Positions 7,907-16,926 are shown, counted from the first letter of the stretch. The stretch is DNA of 60,302 bases from Clostridium sp. CAG:288 (GCA_000437395.1 FR898162.1:1-60302), one strand, 5' to 3'. Numbers and translations are program-made. Notes: generated from the letters alone by a model not told the origin.

Positions 7907-8092
7907 CTATCGATGAGATTTACGGCTAGCGCCACGTTTGTTTTTAATACGAGAGCGAGTTGAATTTTCTCTTTGCTCGGAAATATCACGACCGTATTCT
8001 TCTTGATCTTGTCTTTCCTGATTAGTTCTAGCTCTAGCATCTTTTCTTGTTCTACAAGCATTAACGCTCTTTTCATTGCGGGATTTCATCAT
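7907..8092 (-). CDS. Small, highly basic protein, unknown
   Basis: About 60 residues, roughly a third Arg or Lys, with a C terminus KNKRGASRKSHR. It resembles no family I can name; composition suggests RNA or ribosome contact (inference). The start is one of two adjacent ATGs (8092 or 8089), both behind GGAGGTGAGG, an exceptionally strong ribosome site. The site overlaps a perfect palindrome. It lies downstream of thiI on the same strand and has its own terminator. Confidence 0.6.
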   Translation of the reverse strand: MMKSRNEKSVNACRTRKDARARTNQERQDQEEYGRDISEQRENSTRSRIKNKRGASRKSHR

Positions 8093-8100
8093 CCTCACCT

Positions 8101-8117
8101 CCACAATAATATTGTGG
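8101..8117 (-). promoter_or_regulatory. Palindrome overlapping the ribosome site of the small basic gene
   Basis: CCACAATA-A-TATTGTGG, 17 bp with complete symmetry. On the minus-strand RNA, the end of the hairpin contains the first two G residues of the GGAGG ribosome site (8098-8102), so folding could limit translation. There is no T-run, so it is not a normal terminator. Confidence 0.45.
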
Positions 8118-8135
8118 ACAATAATTTAATATTTA

Positions 8136-9311
8136 TTAGAATTCGTCTTCTTCAGGCTTAACATATACTTTTTCAATATTCATATATGCTTCATCTAACA
8201 ACTGGCTGAAATCAAATTTTGCTTCAATTTCTCTAATTTTATCAAGCTTTGGACTTGTAGTTGGATCTCTTACTTCAAAAATTGTACAACAATCTTCATA
8301 TGGTCTAATTGAAATATCATATGTATCAATCTTCTTTGATAACTTGATAATATCTACTTTATCATATGTTGCTAAAGGTCTAATTAATGGCAAGCCACAA
8401 CATTCTTCAATTGAAGCCATACTCGTTAATGTTTGACTTGCTACTTGGCCAATGCTTTCTCCACTTGCTAAGACCAAATCTCTATTATATCTAGCTACTC
8501 TTTCTGCAATTCTTAGCATCATTCTACGCATTATGGTAATTGCATAACTTGTACCGGCTACTTCATATATTTTCTTTTGAATTTCAGTAAATGGAACTAT
8601 GTATAATTTAACAGCTGGTTGGAAAATATTTAGTTTGTGGATAATATCTTTAATCTTTACTAAGACTTGTTCACTTGTATATGGAGGTGCAGCAAAATGA
8701 ATCATTTCAAGTTTAACACCACGTTTCATCATTAAAAAACTGGCTACTGGTGAATCAATGCCACCAGAAATTAACATTAAAGCTTTACCAGCTATACCTA
8801 AAGGATAACCGCCTAACCCTGGAATAGATTCTTGATAAACAAAAGCTTCATTTTCTCTTACAGTGATGCGAATTTCTAACTCAGGATTATGAACATCTAC
8901 CTTTAAATCTGTATTTTGCAAAACTGAAGCTGCAACCCTTCTATTGATGTCATCTGAATGATATGGGAAAAGTTTATCAGCTCTTTTAGTAATTACTTTA
9001 AAAGTTTTGGCACTGCTTTTTTGTGCTATTTCTGTACCAACTTTGATTATTTCATCTAAATCTGGTGCAATAGAAGTTACTAATGAAAAAGAAGAAATAC
9101 CTGGAATTAGTTTCAACTTTTCACTTACTTTTTCAAATTCAACTCCATTAAGGTTTATATATATATGGTCGTGTTGAACTTTGTATGTAAGTTCTGTAAA
9201 TTCTTTTAAGGAATCTTTTATATTATTTGCTAATTTCTTTATAAAATCTTTAATGTTTTTTCCTTTGGTAGATAATTCACCATATCTTACCATTACAACG
9301 TTTGAATTCAT
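8136..9311 (-). CDS. thiI: tRNA 4-thiouridine synthase / thiamine-thiazole sulfur carrier ThiI
   Basis: 391 residues. The order is the N-terminal ferredoxin-like domain (VRYGELSTKGKN), THUMP domain, then the PP-loop ATPase with LMLISGGIDSPVAS. ThiI adenylates U8 of tRNA and delivers sulfur to give s4U, and in many bacteria also supplies thiazole sulfur. The length fits the Gram-positive form, which lacks the E. coli rhodanese tail. It starts two bases after the cysteine desulfurase stop, the same nifZ-thiI pairing as in Bacillus, where the desulfurase passes persulfide to ThiI. Confidence 0.95.
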   Translation of the reverse strand: MNSNVVMVRYGELSTKGKNIKDFIKKLANNIKDSLKEFTELTYKVQHDHIYINLNGVEFEKVSEKLKLIPGISSFSLVTSIAPDLDEIIKVGTEIAQKSSAKTFKVITKRADKLFPYHSDDINRRVAASVLQNTDLKVDVHNPELEIRITVRENEAFVYQESIPGLGGYPLGIAGKALMLISGGIDSPVASFLMMKRGVKLEMIHFAAPPYTSEQVLVKIKDIIHKLNIFQPAVKLYIVPFTEIQKKIYEVAGTSYAITIMRRMMLRIAERVARYNRDLVLASGESIGQVASQTLTSMASIEECCGLPLIRPLATYDKVDIIKLSKKIDTYDISIRPYEDCCTIFEVRDPTTSPKLDKIREIEAKFDFSQLLDEAYMNIEKVYVKPEEDEF

Positions 9312-9313
9312 TT

Positions 9314-10441
9314 TTACCTCTCTTTCAAATCAGTTAACAACTTTTTTAATTGCAACATGAACTCTTCACCATCTTTAATACTTTCATGTCCACTGAATGA
9401 AAGTCTTATTGCGTTTTCTGTTAATTCTTGCTCATATCCTAACTCTTTTAAAACGTAAGAACCACCAACATGTTTACTTGAACAAGCACTTTTGGTTGAA
9501 ACCATGATACCATTTTTACCTAATGCTTCAACAACAACACTTGCCTTATGCAAAGTTAAAGCAAAACTCAAAATAAATGGCGATCCTTCATATGGGCTTG
9601 TTATGATTACTTCAGGAATTTGTTTTAATTGTTCATATAAATAGTCTCTTAACTCTTTAGCATTCTTACTGCGAGTTAAAAAGCTTTCTTTTGCCTCACG
9701 CAATGTCGTAGCTAATGCAGCGACAAGTGGAGGATTTGAAGTTCCTGAACGGTAACCGTTTTCTTGACCGCCTCCTAATAAAATAGGTTCTATATCAACA
9801 TTTTTTCTTTTAATTAATAGTCCAGAGCCCTTAAAGCCGTTAAGCTTGTGAGCACTCATCGATATCAAATCAACATTTTTTAAATTTAGTGGAACTTTAT
9901 ATATTCCCTGTGTAGCATCTGTGTGAAAAAAAGCTCTACTATTTTCTTTTGTTATCTTTGCCAATTCTTCAATAGGAAGAACTATTCCTGTTTCGTTATT
10001 TACAGCCATTATAGAAACTAGAACTGTTTCATTGTTTAAAGCTCTTTTAAATTGATCAATGTCAATTTTACCTGACTTATCTACATCAATCCAAATAACA
10101 TCATATCCTTCATTTTCAAGTTCTTTCATTGGTTCAAGAACAGAAGCATGTTCAATTTTTGTGGTAATAATTCTCTTGCCATTCTTTTTATATCTTTTTA
10201 CGATACCTTTAATAGCTAAATTATTGCTTTCTGTTGCTCCTGAAGTAAATATTACTTCTTCTGGTAAGCATTCCATATAACGAGCAACTTGTGCTCTAGC
10301 TTTATCCATTATATCTGAAGCTTCATGACCATAAGAATGTGGAGAAGAAGGGTTTCCATAGATATTATTTAAAATACGTTCAAAAGTCTTTATAACATTA
10401 TCTGCAGGCTTAGTAGTAGCTGCATTATCAAAATAAATCAT
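9314..10441 (-). CDS. Cysteine desulfurase, NifS/IscS family (ThiI partner)
   Basis: 375-residue PLP enzyme that takes sulfur from cysteine. Visible landmarks: N terminus MIYFDNAATTKP, HTDATQG, PLP lysine in SMSAHKLNGFKGSG, and the active-site Cys in STKSACSSKHVGG. The adjacent thiI indicates a role in 4-thiouridine formation, like Bacillus NifZ. GAGGTG precedes the ATG. It lies downstream of ezrA, 49 bases away. Confidence 0.93.
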   Translation of the reverse strand: MIYFDNAATTKPADNVIKTFERILNNIYGNPSSPHSYGHEASDIMDKARAQVARYMECLPEEVIFTSGATESNNLAIKGIVKRYKKNGKRIITTKIEHASVLEPMKELENEGYDVIWIDVDKSGKIDIDQFKRALNNETVLVSIMAVNNETGIVLPIEELAKITKENSRAFFHTDATQGIYKVPLNLKNVDLISMSAHKLNGFKGSGLLIKRKNVDIEPILLGGGQENGYRSGTSNPPLVAALATTLREAKESFLTRSKNAKELRDYLYEQLKQIPEVIITSPYEGSPFILSFALTLHKASVVVEALGKNGIMVSTKSACSSKHVGGSYVLKELGYEQELTENAIRLSFSGHESIKDGEEFMLQLKKLLTDLKER

Positions 10442-10490
10442 TTATAACACCTCAATATTAGTGTATGATTAAAAATTATAATCAAACTAA

Positions 10491-12218
10491 CTATTCGCCT
10501 TGTTCTACTCTGACTTTTTTAATAACTGTCAAAGCTTCAGAACTTGCTCTAGCAAAATCAGCCTCTTGGAAGGCACTTTCAGCTGTATTAAGTGAAACTC
10601 TTACTTCAGAAAAATCAACTCTATATTGGTTAGCATAAACAATTGAATCTTCTGCTCTTAATGAGAGTTCATCTTCTATTGCAACTTCTGCGAGAACTGA
10701 GTCGATATGAACAACAGCTTCATTATATACAGCATCTAATTTCTTAACATCAATAGGTTGAGAGTTAATAATATCATTTAGGTTATCTAAATATGCATAT
10801 CCTTGTTTAAAACGCAAAGATAAATAGTCAGATAATGCAGCAACATTAATTTCTCTAATCTTACACTCTGCTTCTTTTAATTTGACATAGTAAGTTCTAA
10901 TTTCAGCATAAGCTCTTTCTGAATCGGCCTTTAAGCTGCCTAAATAATCGTGGAAATCATTTAAAGTTGAGGTTATTTTCTTAATTTCAATTTGCAAGTC
11001 TTTCATTTTCTTAAGCAAAATTGAATAAGGTTGTTTAGTCGATGAATGAATAAAAGTATCTAAATCCCTTTTAATAGCACTCATTCGATCAATATCGTTT
11101 TGAATTAAAGTTAATTGATCCAAATACTTATCATCAATTACGTATATATTTTTATATTCTGGTAAATATCTCTTAAGTTTTGCAAATTCTCTTTCAAGTT
11201 CATAGGTGTTATTTGAAATGTCAGCTTGTTCTTTATCAAATAGAGATTTTGCTTCTTTCTCTTCTTCAAATTGTCTGAAGAAAATATCTATTTGATCTGT
11301 CATTTTATCTAATTCATCTTTAACACCTTCAAGCTTAAAGTCTTTTAATCTACTTGCAATATCATCGAGTTCAGTTTCCATTTTTTCAATTGTAACTTTG
11401 ATTTGAAGATGGTGCAAAGGATATTTTTCTTGTTCAAGCTTTTCATAGCTTTCTTGTAATTCAGCAATTCTTTGTGGAACTACTTGAGTTGCTAATGTAG
11501 TTATAAATGGTAAATCTACCATCATCTTTGTCAAAGCATCTAAAAGCTTTGAAATTGGTGGAAGTTTTTCATTAGCTTCATCATAATTAGCGGCATCTAA
11601 CAATTGTTCAAATTCAGTAAACATTGTTTCAATTGCATTAAAAACAAGCGTAAATGATTCTTCTAAGGATTTTAATTCAGTGTAATGATTATTAAAATCA
11701 TCTTTTAAATTTCTTAATTTTTCTTTTTCTCTAATAGCAAGTTGTCTAATTTCTTCATCTGGTTTAAGCAAAGTCCACAAATCGTCATTTAACGAATTAA
11801 CTAATTTATCGAAATCTAAAACAGAAAGTCTAGTAGATTCAATTATTTCTTTCATTTTCTTAAAGTTTTTTGCTGTTGCTAATTCGTTTAAAGAATTTAT
11901 TGCGATAAAGCATTGCTTATCTTGCTTATCTAAAATTGTGTTATATCTTTCTAAATATTGTTGATGAATTTGAAGATAAGCAATATTGTTTGTAGAAATA
12001 AATTCTAGTCTAGCTATCATGTTTTTATCATCGTTAACTAATCTATCGTGTATAAATCCATACTTAACTTCTAACTCTTTAATTTGACGTTTTTTACGAC
12101 TTCTAGAAATTATAAAGACGCCTACGACAATAATAATTATTAAAACAATTAGTGCAACTATAAATGCAACTATTGTTAATGGATTTTTTAATATATTTGA
12201 CACTAAAAAAATATTCAT
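10491..12218 (-). CDS. ezrA: Septation ring formation regulator EzrA
   Basis: 575 residues from the ATG at 12218 (AAGGTG upstream; an upstream in-frame GTG lies inside that ribosome site). One N-terminal membrane helix (about 15-38), then five spectrin-like coiled-coil repeats rich in L, E and K. EzrA is a membrane-tethered regulator of FtsZ ring assembly in low-GC Gram positives. Length matches the Bacillus protein (about 560). Neighbours nifZ-like and thiI repeat the Bacillus order. Confidence 0.93.
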   Translation of the reverse strand: MNIFLVSNILKNPLTIVAFIVALIVLIIIIVVGVFIISRSRKKRQIKELEVKYGFIHDRLVNDDKNMIARLEFISTNNIAYLQIHQQYLERYNTILDKQDKQCFIAINSLNELATAKNFKKMKEIIESTRLSVLDFDKLVNSLNDDLWTLLKPDEEIRQLAIREKEKLRNLKDDFNNHYTELKSLEESFTLVFNAIETMFTEFEQLLDAANYDEANEKLPPISKLLDALTKMMVDLPFITTLATQVVPQRIAELQESYEKLEQEKYPLHHLQIKVTIEKMETELDDIASRLKDFKLEGVKDELDKMTDQIDIFFRQFEEEKEAKSLFDKEQADISNNTYELEREFAKLKRYLPEYKNIYVIDDKYLDQLTLIQNDIDRMSAIKRDLDTFIHSSTKQPYSILLKKMKDLQIEIKKITSTLNDFHDYLGSLKADSERAYAEIRTYYVKLKEAECKIREINVAALSDYLSLRFKQGYAYLDNLNDIINSQPIDVKKLDAVYNEAVVHIDSVLAEVAIEDELSLRAEDSIVYANQYRVDFSEVRVSLNTAESAFQEADFARASSEALTVIKKVRVEQGE

Positions 12219-12238
12219 ACTTATCACCTTATATGTTA

Positions 12239-12247
12239 ATTATATCA
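12239..12247 (-). promoter_or_regulatory. Extended -10 promoter of ezrA
   Basis: Reading the minus strand, TGATATAAT provides TG-N-TATAAT, about 20 bases before the start codon. No convincing -35 is seen. Confidence 0.6.
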
Positions 12248-12268
12248 AATGAAGACTAAGCTTAGTAT

Positions 12269-12298
12269 AAAAAGACTAACAATATATATTGTTAGTCT
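12269..12298 (-). terminator. Intrinsic terminator after thiN
   Basis: 26-bp perfect palindrome, AGACTAACAATAT on one arm, followed on the minus strand by TTTT. Confidence 0.88.
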
Positions 12299-12306
12299 AA
12301 AATTTA

Positions 12307-12918
12307 TTACTCTTTTTCTTCTAAAACAACAATAATTGATCCTTTTTCAATATCAATCTTTTGTTTTTTACCTTTAGGAACGTTAGAAAGACCAAGTGTT
12401 GAGCTTTGATTTAATATTGCGTTTTCTAAATTATATTCAAAACCATCTAATCTATTTATGTGTGTTGATTCTGTGAAAGAAAACATTGAAAATAGTTTAT
12501 ATTTAGAAAAATCAGCTTCAACATATTGCTTTCCAATAACCGAAAAGACAACTTTTTTATCACCATATATTTTAACGTTGTTAACGATAGAATAATCTTT
12601 CCTTGCTAATAACATTAAATTTCCTATAGTGTGAGATAATCTTCCACCCAAGACTCCTGTAATATAAACTTCATCTGAATTTTTAATAAACTTATTTAAA
12701 GCTATTTCCATATCAGAATCATCTTTATGCGGATCTTTTGTTAGACTATCGCAATTTATTTGTCCACTATATGAATCTTTATCTCCAATATAAAAGTTTG
12801 GAATAATTCCAAACTTATTACACGTTTCATATCCACCATCAACAGCACAAACAAAATATTCTTTAACGTTTTTAGGAAGTTTAATATCTGGTCCTGCGCC
12901 AACAAGTAGAATTTTCAT
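12307..12918 (-). CDS. thiN: Thiamine pyrophosphokinase
   Basis: 203 residues of the ThiN family: VDGGYETC, IGDKDS, KDDSDMEIAL and GGRLSHTIGN cover the ATP and thiamine sites. It converts thiamine and ATP to thiamine diphosphate. The ATG follows the stop codon of the CcpA-like gene without a gap (TAAATG). In Bacillus thiN sits elsewhere, next to rpe and rsgA, so this placement is lineage-specific. Confidence 0.92.
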   Translation of the reverse strand: MKILLVGAGPDIKLPKNVKEYFVCAVDGGYETCNKFGIIPNFYIGDKDSYSGQINCDSLTKDPHKDDSDMEIALNKFIKNSDEVYITGVLGGRLSHTIGNLMLLARKDYSIVNNVKIYGDKKVVFSVIGKQYVEADFSKYKLFSMFSFTESTHINRLDGFEYNLENAILNQSSTLGLSNVPKGKKQKIDIEKGSIIVVLEEKE

Positions 12919-13917
12919 TTACTTTTTTGTAGAACCTCTAATTGCAAATGTTGATTTGAATCTAAAGATCATCTTATCTAAGTTCTTCTTTAATAACTTA
13001 GTAAGCATTCTCATTGCAATAGAACCAACTTCAAACATATCAATTTCAAGTGATGAAACTTGAGGTCTAACAATATATGAATATTTGGTTCCAACAACCG
13101 AAATAACTTCTATATCGTTTGGAATATTTAAGCCACAATCTGTTGCAGCGTTAATAACTGCACAGGCGAGAGAATCTCTTGGTGCAATAAAGAAGCCAGA
13201 TTTATGTGTTTCAAAATATACTTTCATATCTGCATATAATCTTTGATATGAATCATCACAGTGAATTAATTGGACATGTTTACCATGCTCATCAGCATAT
13301 TTGGATACTGAATCTCTTAAATTGTCCATCATATTTCCAGCGTTAGCAACGTCTAAGAATTTGACATCATCTCCGCCTTTGTCATAATAATTTTCAAGTA
13401 TACTTAATAGTGTTGTTTCATAATCAAGTGTAATTGAACCTAATTTTTCACCAGCCATTTCGTGACCAATAACAACTAGTGGCAAATTATATTTTTGCAT
13501 CATTTCAATTTCTTTAGAATCTAATTCATCATCGAAGATAACTGCTCCATCGACGTGAGAAGTAATGAGCTTTTCAATTACCTTTTGAGCATCGTCCTTA
13601 CTCTTTCTAGTAATAAATAATGTTGTTTGATATCCATAAATCTTAGCAATGTCTACCATACCACTTAAAATATTAGAAATATATACATAGTTTGTAGCTG
13701 GTAAAACAATACCTATATTTGTAGATCTGTTTGTTGCTAAGCCTTGAGCTAAAGCACTTGGTTTATATCCAAGACGTTCAATAGTATCTTCAACAAGCTT
13801 TCTTGTTTTTTCAGTAACGTTATTTTTGTTATTGATAACTCTAGAAACTGTTGCAAGTGAAACACCTGCTGACTTTGCAACTTCATAAATAGTAACTCTG
13901 TCTTTAAAAGTACTCAT
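12919..13917 (-). CDS. LacI/GalR-family regulator, CcpA-like
   Basis: 332 residues: helix-turn-helix at 8-30 (TIYEVAKSAGVSLATVSRVIN), hinge helix with the canonical YKPSALAQGLA, then a periplasmic-binding-protein fold. The N-terminal third resembles CcpA (TIERLGYKPSA.A.GLA). CcpA mediates carbon catabolite control through cre sites, and a perfect cre lies at 54488-54503. The C-terminal domain is more divergent than in Bacillus CcpA, so the assignment is likely but not certain. Co-transcribed with the upstream YtxH-like gene and with thiN. Confidence 0.7.
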   Translation of the reverse strand: MSTFKDRVTIYEVAKSAGVSLATVSRVINNKNNVTEKTRKLVEDTIERLGYKPSALAQGLATNRSTNIGIVLPATNYVYISNILSGMVDIAKIYGYQTTLFITRKSKDDAQKVIEKLITSHVDGAVIFDDELDSKEIEMMQKYNLPLVVIGHEMAGEKLGSITLDYETTLLSILENYYDKGGDDVKFLDVANAGNMMDNLRDSVSKYADEHGKHVQLIHCDDSYQRLYADMKVYFETHKSGFFIAPRDSLACAVINAATDCGLNIPNDIEVISVVGTKYSYIVRPQVSSLEIDMFEVGSIAMRMLTKLLKKNLDKMIFRFKSTFAIRGSTKK

Positions 13918-13954
13918 ACAATGCTCCTTTTTATGCCATACCTTGGGAAAGCCT

Positions 13955-14233
13955 TTAAAACAAATCGATAATTGATGACAACTTACTTTTTACTTTATCA
14001 ACAGTTGATTTTCCTAAGCCATTTAACTTAGAAATATCTATTGATTCAATAAAATCTACAAGATCAGTAACTTTTTCTTTCACTAAAGAATCAACAGCTG
14101 TTGTAAAGTTATCTGCAGTGTCAACAACAATATCATCAACGCTTTTTTTATTTAGTTTTGAACTTAGCACAATACCAGTTGCACCTATCAAAACTCCTAA
14201 CGAAAAGTACTTTATTGTCTTTGAAGCCTTCAC
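13955..14233 (-). CDS. YtxH-like small membrane-anchored protein
   Basis: 92 residues from GTG at 14233. The longer upstream reading is rejected because it runs through a consensus promoter, and AAGGGGG lies just before this GTG. The N terminus carries a single hydrophobic segment (YFSLGVLIGATGIVLSS), followed by an amphipathic tail rich in V, D and K with a helix-like pattern. This is the YtxH/DUF948-like layout seen next to ccpA in some Bacilli (ytxG-ytxH-ytxJ near ccpA in Bacillus). That context supports the CcpA-like call. Function unknown. Confidence 0.6.
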   Translation of the reverse strand: MKASKTIKYFSLGVLIGATGIVLSSKLNKKSVDDIVVDTADNFTTAVDSLVKEKVTDLVDFIESIDISKLNGLGKSTVDKVKSKLSSIIDLF

Positions 14234-14264
14234 GTAATCCCCCTTACACGAGGTAGGTACTTTT

Positions 14265-14293
14265 ATACTAAATGAAACTACTTTCATTGTCAA
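14265..14293 (-). promoter_or_regulatory. Promoter with palindromic operator, YtxH-like/CcpA-like operon
   Basis: On the minus strand: -35 TTGACA (14288-14293), 17-bp spacer, -10 TAGTAT (14265-14270). A perfect 7-4-7 palindrome AATGAAA-CTAC-TTTCATT fills the spacer and touches the -35 (14271-14288), a position suited to a repressor. It is not a cre site. Confidence 0.75.
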
Positions 14294-14642
14294 ATAAAAG
14301 CAATAAAATCTTACAAAAAAAGAGCTATTTTTATTGTTTAAGGTATGGCTTTTTTATATCTAAAAGGCCTTCCCATAAACTAATATGGATTATTTTAAAA
14401 ATAATATTAATTTTGAATTGTTTATTTTTTATGAAAAAATTTACAAAAATCAATGTAAATATGTGTTAAATACTAAAGAATATGAAAATAATTTTCACGC
14501 TTACAATCACTACAAATAAATTACTCTTTATGTATGTAATTGAAAAATATTAAGCATAAATACAATACATATTATTAAAAAAAATGACATAATTAACATA
14601 TTATTTTTTATATTTTTATTTAAGCAAAATTATTGCATTAAA
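14294..14642. other. AT-rich intergenic region without a recognisable gene
   Basis: About 350 bases, with no reading frame showing sensible protein composition or a ribosome site on either strand. The 10-mer AAGGTATGGC (14340-14349) also occurs inverted at 13935-13944 upstream of the CcpA-like gene; significance unknown. Confidence 0.6.
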
Positions 14643-14687
14643 AAATCCCTATGCTAATTATACTAAATTAGCAATAAGGATTATGTT
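14643..14687 (-). terminator. Terminator of the rubrerythrin gene
   Basis: On the minus strand, AATCC..TATTGCTAATT pairs with AATTAGCATA.GGATT around a six-base loop, then TTTTTT. Confidence 0.8.
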
Positions 14688-14700
14688 AATCTTTTTTAAA

Positions 14701-15240
14701 TTAATAGTTCTTCTTTTCTAATTCAAAATATGATTGAGCATGGAAGCAAACTGGGCAAACTTTTGGAGCTTCTTTACCAACGTGAATGTGGCCACAGTTT
14801 CTACATTTCCAAACAACAACATCTTCTCTAATAAAGACCTTATCTGTCTTGAGATTTTCAAGAAGAGCTCTATATCTTTCTTCGTGATGCTTTTCAATAG
14901 CAGCAACGCCTCTCATTTGTTTAGCAATTGCTGTAAAGCCTTCTTCATCAGCAACTTTAGCGAATTCTTCATACATTTCTGTCCATTCATAATTTTCGCC
15001 TTCTGCTGCATCGAGTAAGTTTGTTGCTGTATCAGGAATCTTGTTTCCATGTAAAGCTTTAAACCAAAGCTCAGCGTGTTCTTTTTCATTTCCTGCTGTT
15101 TCTAAAAAGATCTCAGCAATTTGTTCATATCCTTCTTTTTTAGCCACTGAAGCATAGTATGTATATTTGTTTCTAGCTTGGCTTTCTCCAGCAAAAGCTG
15201 TGAGTAAATTTTGTTCTGTTCTACTACCTTTAAGTTCCAT
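14701..15240 (-). CDS. rbr: Rubrerythrin
   Basis: 179 residues, classical form. A four-helix diiron domain (FAGESQARNKYTYYA, GNEKEHAELWF, then MRGVAAIEKHHEERY) supplies the Glu/His ligands. A C-terminal rubredoxin domain carries two CxxC knuckles (WKCRNCGHI and CPVCFH). It reduces hydrogen peroxide in the cytoplasm of anaerobes and microaerophiles. AGGAGG lies before the ATG. Monocistronic with its own promoter and terminator. I see no PerR box. Confidence 0.96.
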   Translation of the reverse strand: MELKGSRTEQNLLTAFAGESQARNKYTYYASVAKKEGYEQIAEIFLETAGNEKEHAELWFKALHGNKIPDTATNLLDAAEGENYEWTEMYEEFAKVADEEGFTAIAKQMRGVAAIEKHHEERYRALLENLKTDKVFIREDVVVWKCRNCGHIHVGKEAPKVCPVCFHAQSYFELEKKNY

Positions 15241-15265
15241 ATTTTCCTCCTAAATGGATACATCT

Positions 15266-15294
15266 ATTTTTGCACATAAAAATTTAATAGTCAA
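15266..15294 (-). promoter_or_regulatory. Promoter of rubrerythrin
   Basis: Minus strand TTGACT, 17-bp spacer, AAAAAT preceded by TGTGC, which gives a near-extended -10. The -10 match is imperfect. Confidence 0.55.
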
Positions 15295-15409
15295 TTACAA
15301 TGCTTAATTAAAAACTTACTATTATTATTGGATTATTTTAATATATCCATACAAATTTAATTAATCTTTTTAGGGCTGTATGATAAAATAATTATTGAGG
15401 ATTATCTAT

Positions 15410-16216
15410 ATGAAACGTAATATTAAAGCAATTTTTAGCGATATTGATGGTACACTTTTTTCACACGTCACAAAAAGAGTTCCACTTTCAACGATTAACG
15501 CCATCAAAGAAGCTCAATCTAAAGGAATAAAGTTCTTCTTATGTTCAGGAAGAAACCAATACCTTATTCGTAAATCTGGAGTATTAGATTATATAACTCC
15601 TGATGGATTGGTAGTAATGAATGGTGCTCAAGTAATCATAAATGATGAAATAATTTATGCCTATCCATTACCTGAATCAGAGATTGATGTCCTTATTAAG
15701 TTCTCAAAAAGACTTAAATTCGGTTTAACATTAATTGAAGGAAATAAAGGCTTTATAAATTACGTCGATGATAGAGTTATTGAATCTCATGAAAAATATG
15801 GAACAAGATTTCCTCAAGCCAGAATTTTCCCTGATCATTATGATAGAACTATTTATCAAGCTATTGCCTATTGTGATGCTTTTGATGAATCCTTGTTCTT
15901 ACCTCATTTAAAAAATTGTAAAACAGCTAGATGGGATACATATGCTGTTGATATCATGCCTAAAGATTCTGATAAAGCAAAGGGCATCATGGCTGTTTTA
16001 GACAAATATCATTGGAGACCAGAAGAAATAATGTGCCTTGGTGATGCAGCAAACGATATTGAAATGTTGACATTTTCTGGAATTGGAGTCGCAATGGGAA
16101 ATGCAAAACCAGAAGTTAAAGCCTATGCTGATTACGTAACAGATGATATAGATAACGATGGTTGGGCAAAAGCTTTAAAACACTACGAAATAATTGACAA
16201 AGTAATTACTGAATAG
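15410..16216 (+). CDS. Cof-type HAD-IIB phosphatase
   Basis: 268 residues from the ATG at 15410 (an upstream TTG overlaps the GAGG ribosome site). HAD motif I is FSDIDGTLFS, motif II the Ser in FLCSGR, motif III the Lys in DSDKAKGI, and motif IV GDAANDIEML. The IIB cap lies between motifs II and III. Such enzymes hydrolyse sugar phosphates, pyridoxal phosphate or flavin nucleotides; the substrate is not predictable here. Seven bases upstream of a MerR gene, so probably co-transcribed with it. Confidence 0.88.
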   Translation: MKRNIKAIFSDIDGTLFSHVTKRVPLSTINAIKEAQSKGIKFFLCSGRNQYLIRKSGVLDYITPDGLVVMNGAQVIINDEIIYAYPLPESEIDVLIKFSKRLKFGLTLIEGNKGFINYVDDRVIESHEKYGTRFPQARIFPDHYDRTIYQAIAYCDAFDESLFLPHLKNCKTARWDTYAVDIMPKDSDKAKGIMAVLDKYHWRPEEIMCLGDAANDIEMLTFSGIGVAMGNAKPEVKAYADYVTDDIDNDGWAKALKHYEIIDKVITE

Positions 16217-16223
16217 AGAATAT

Positions 16224-16676
16224 ATGGAATATACAATTGGCCAAGTTGCAAAATTAACAGGTTTATCTATATCAACAATACGATATTACGATAAAGAAGG
16301 ATTACTTAATGGTATCAACAGAAAATCCGGAATTAGAAGTTTCAATGATAAAGATTTAAATACAATTAGAGTTATCGAGTGCTTAAAAAACTCTGGTATG
16401 TTAATTAAAGAAATAAGAGATTTTATGAAACTATGCGAAGAAGGAGATTCAAGCTTAAACGAAAGGTACAATTTTTTCTTAGATCAAGAAAAGAAAGTAC
16501 AAGATCAAATAAAATCTCTTAATCAAACTTTAAAACTTATAAAATTTAAACAATGGTACTATTTTAAAGCTATATCAGACAATACTGAGAGTATAGTTAA
16601 AAATATGTCAATTGATGACATGCCAGATGATATTAAAGAATTATATCTTGAAACACATAACGACTATAAAAATTAA
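16224..16676 (+). CDS. MerR-family regulator, short form
   Basis: 150 residues: the MerR DNA-binding domain (YTIGQVAKLTGLSISTIRYY) and a dimerisation helix to about residue 115, plus a short C-terminal tail without Cys ligands, so it is not a typical metal sensor. It starts seven bases after the HAD phosphatase. No 19-bp-spacer promoter with a palindrome was found nearby, so the target is unknown. Confidence 0.82.
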   Translation: MEYTIGQVAKLTGLSISTIRYYDKEGLLNGINRKSGIRSFNDKDLNTIRVIECLKNSGMLIKEIRDFMKLCEEGDSSLNERYNFFLDQEKKVQDQIKSLNQTLKLIKFKQWYYFKAISDNTESIVKNMSIDDMPDDIKELYLETHNDYKN

Positions 16677-16696
16677 AAATATTATTCGAGCTTTTT

Positions 16697-16726
16697 GAAC
16701 TAAACATTCATAGTTCGAATTTTTTG
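16697..16726 (+). terminator. Terminator after the HAD/MerR pair
   Basis: GAACTA-AACATTCA-TAGTTC followed by GAATTTTTTG. Confidence 0.75.
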
Positions 16727-16731
16727 TAACA

Positions 16732-16757
16732 AAAAATCCTAGTAGAAATACTAGGAT
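16732..16757 (-). terminator. Terminator of the tRNA gene
   Basis: Minus strand ATCCTAGTA-TTTC-TACTAGGAT followed by TTTTTT, a 9-bp stem directly after the tRNA 3' end. Confidence 0.9.
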
Positions 16758-16768
16758 GTTGTATTCAA

Positions 16769-16845
<77 letters not shown>

Positions 16846-16857
16846 ATAACGTATTTA

Positions 16858-16886
16858 AATATACCACATATTTGAAGTATATGCAA
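16858..16886 (-). promoter_or_regulatory. Promoter of tRNA-fMet
   Basis: Minus strand TTGCAT (16881-16886), 17-bp spacer, TATATT (16858-16863), placed a few bases before the tRNA 5' end. Confidence 0.85.
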
Positions 16887-16926
16887 TAGTTTTTTAATAT
16901 ATACGCTTTTACCATTGAAAATAAGC

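Noticed and set aside
13935..14349. Inverted 10-mer GCCATACCTT / AAGGTATGGC as ends of a small mobile element
   Set aside because: Only ten bases match, no target duplication is visible and the interval contains normal genes and a promoter.
14272..14469. 65-codon plus-strand frame in the intergenic region
   Set aside because: It begins inside the minus-strand promoter, has no ribosome site and has random AT-rich composition.
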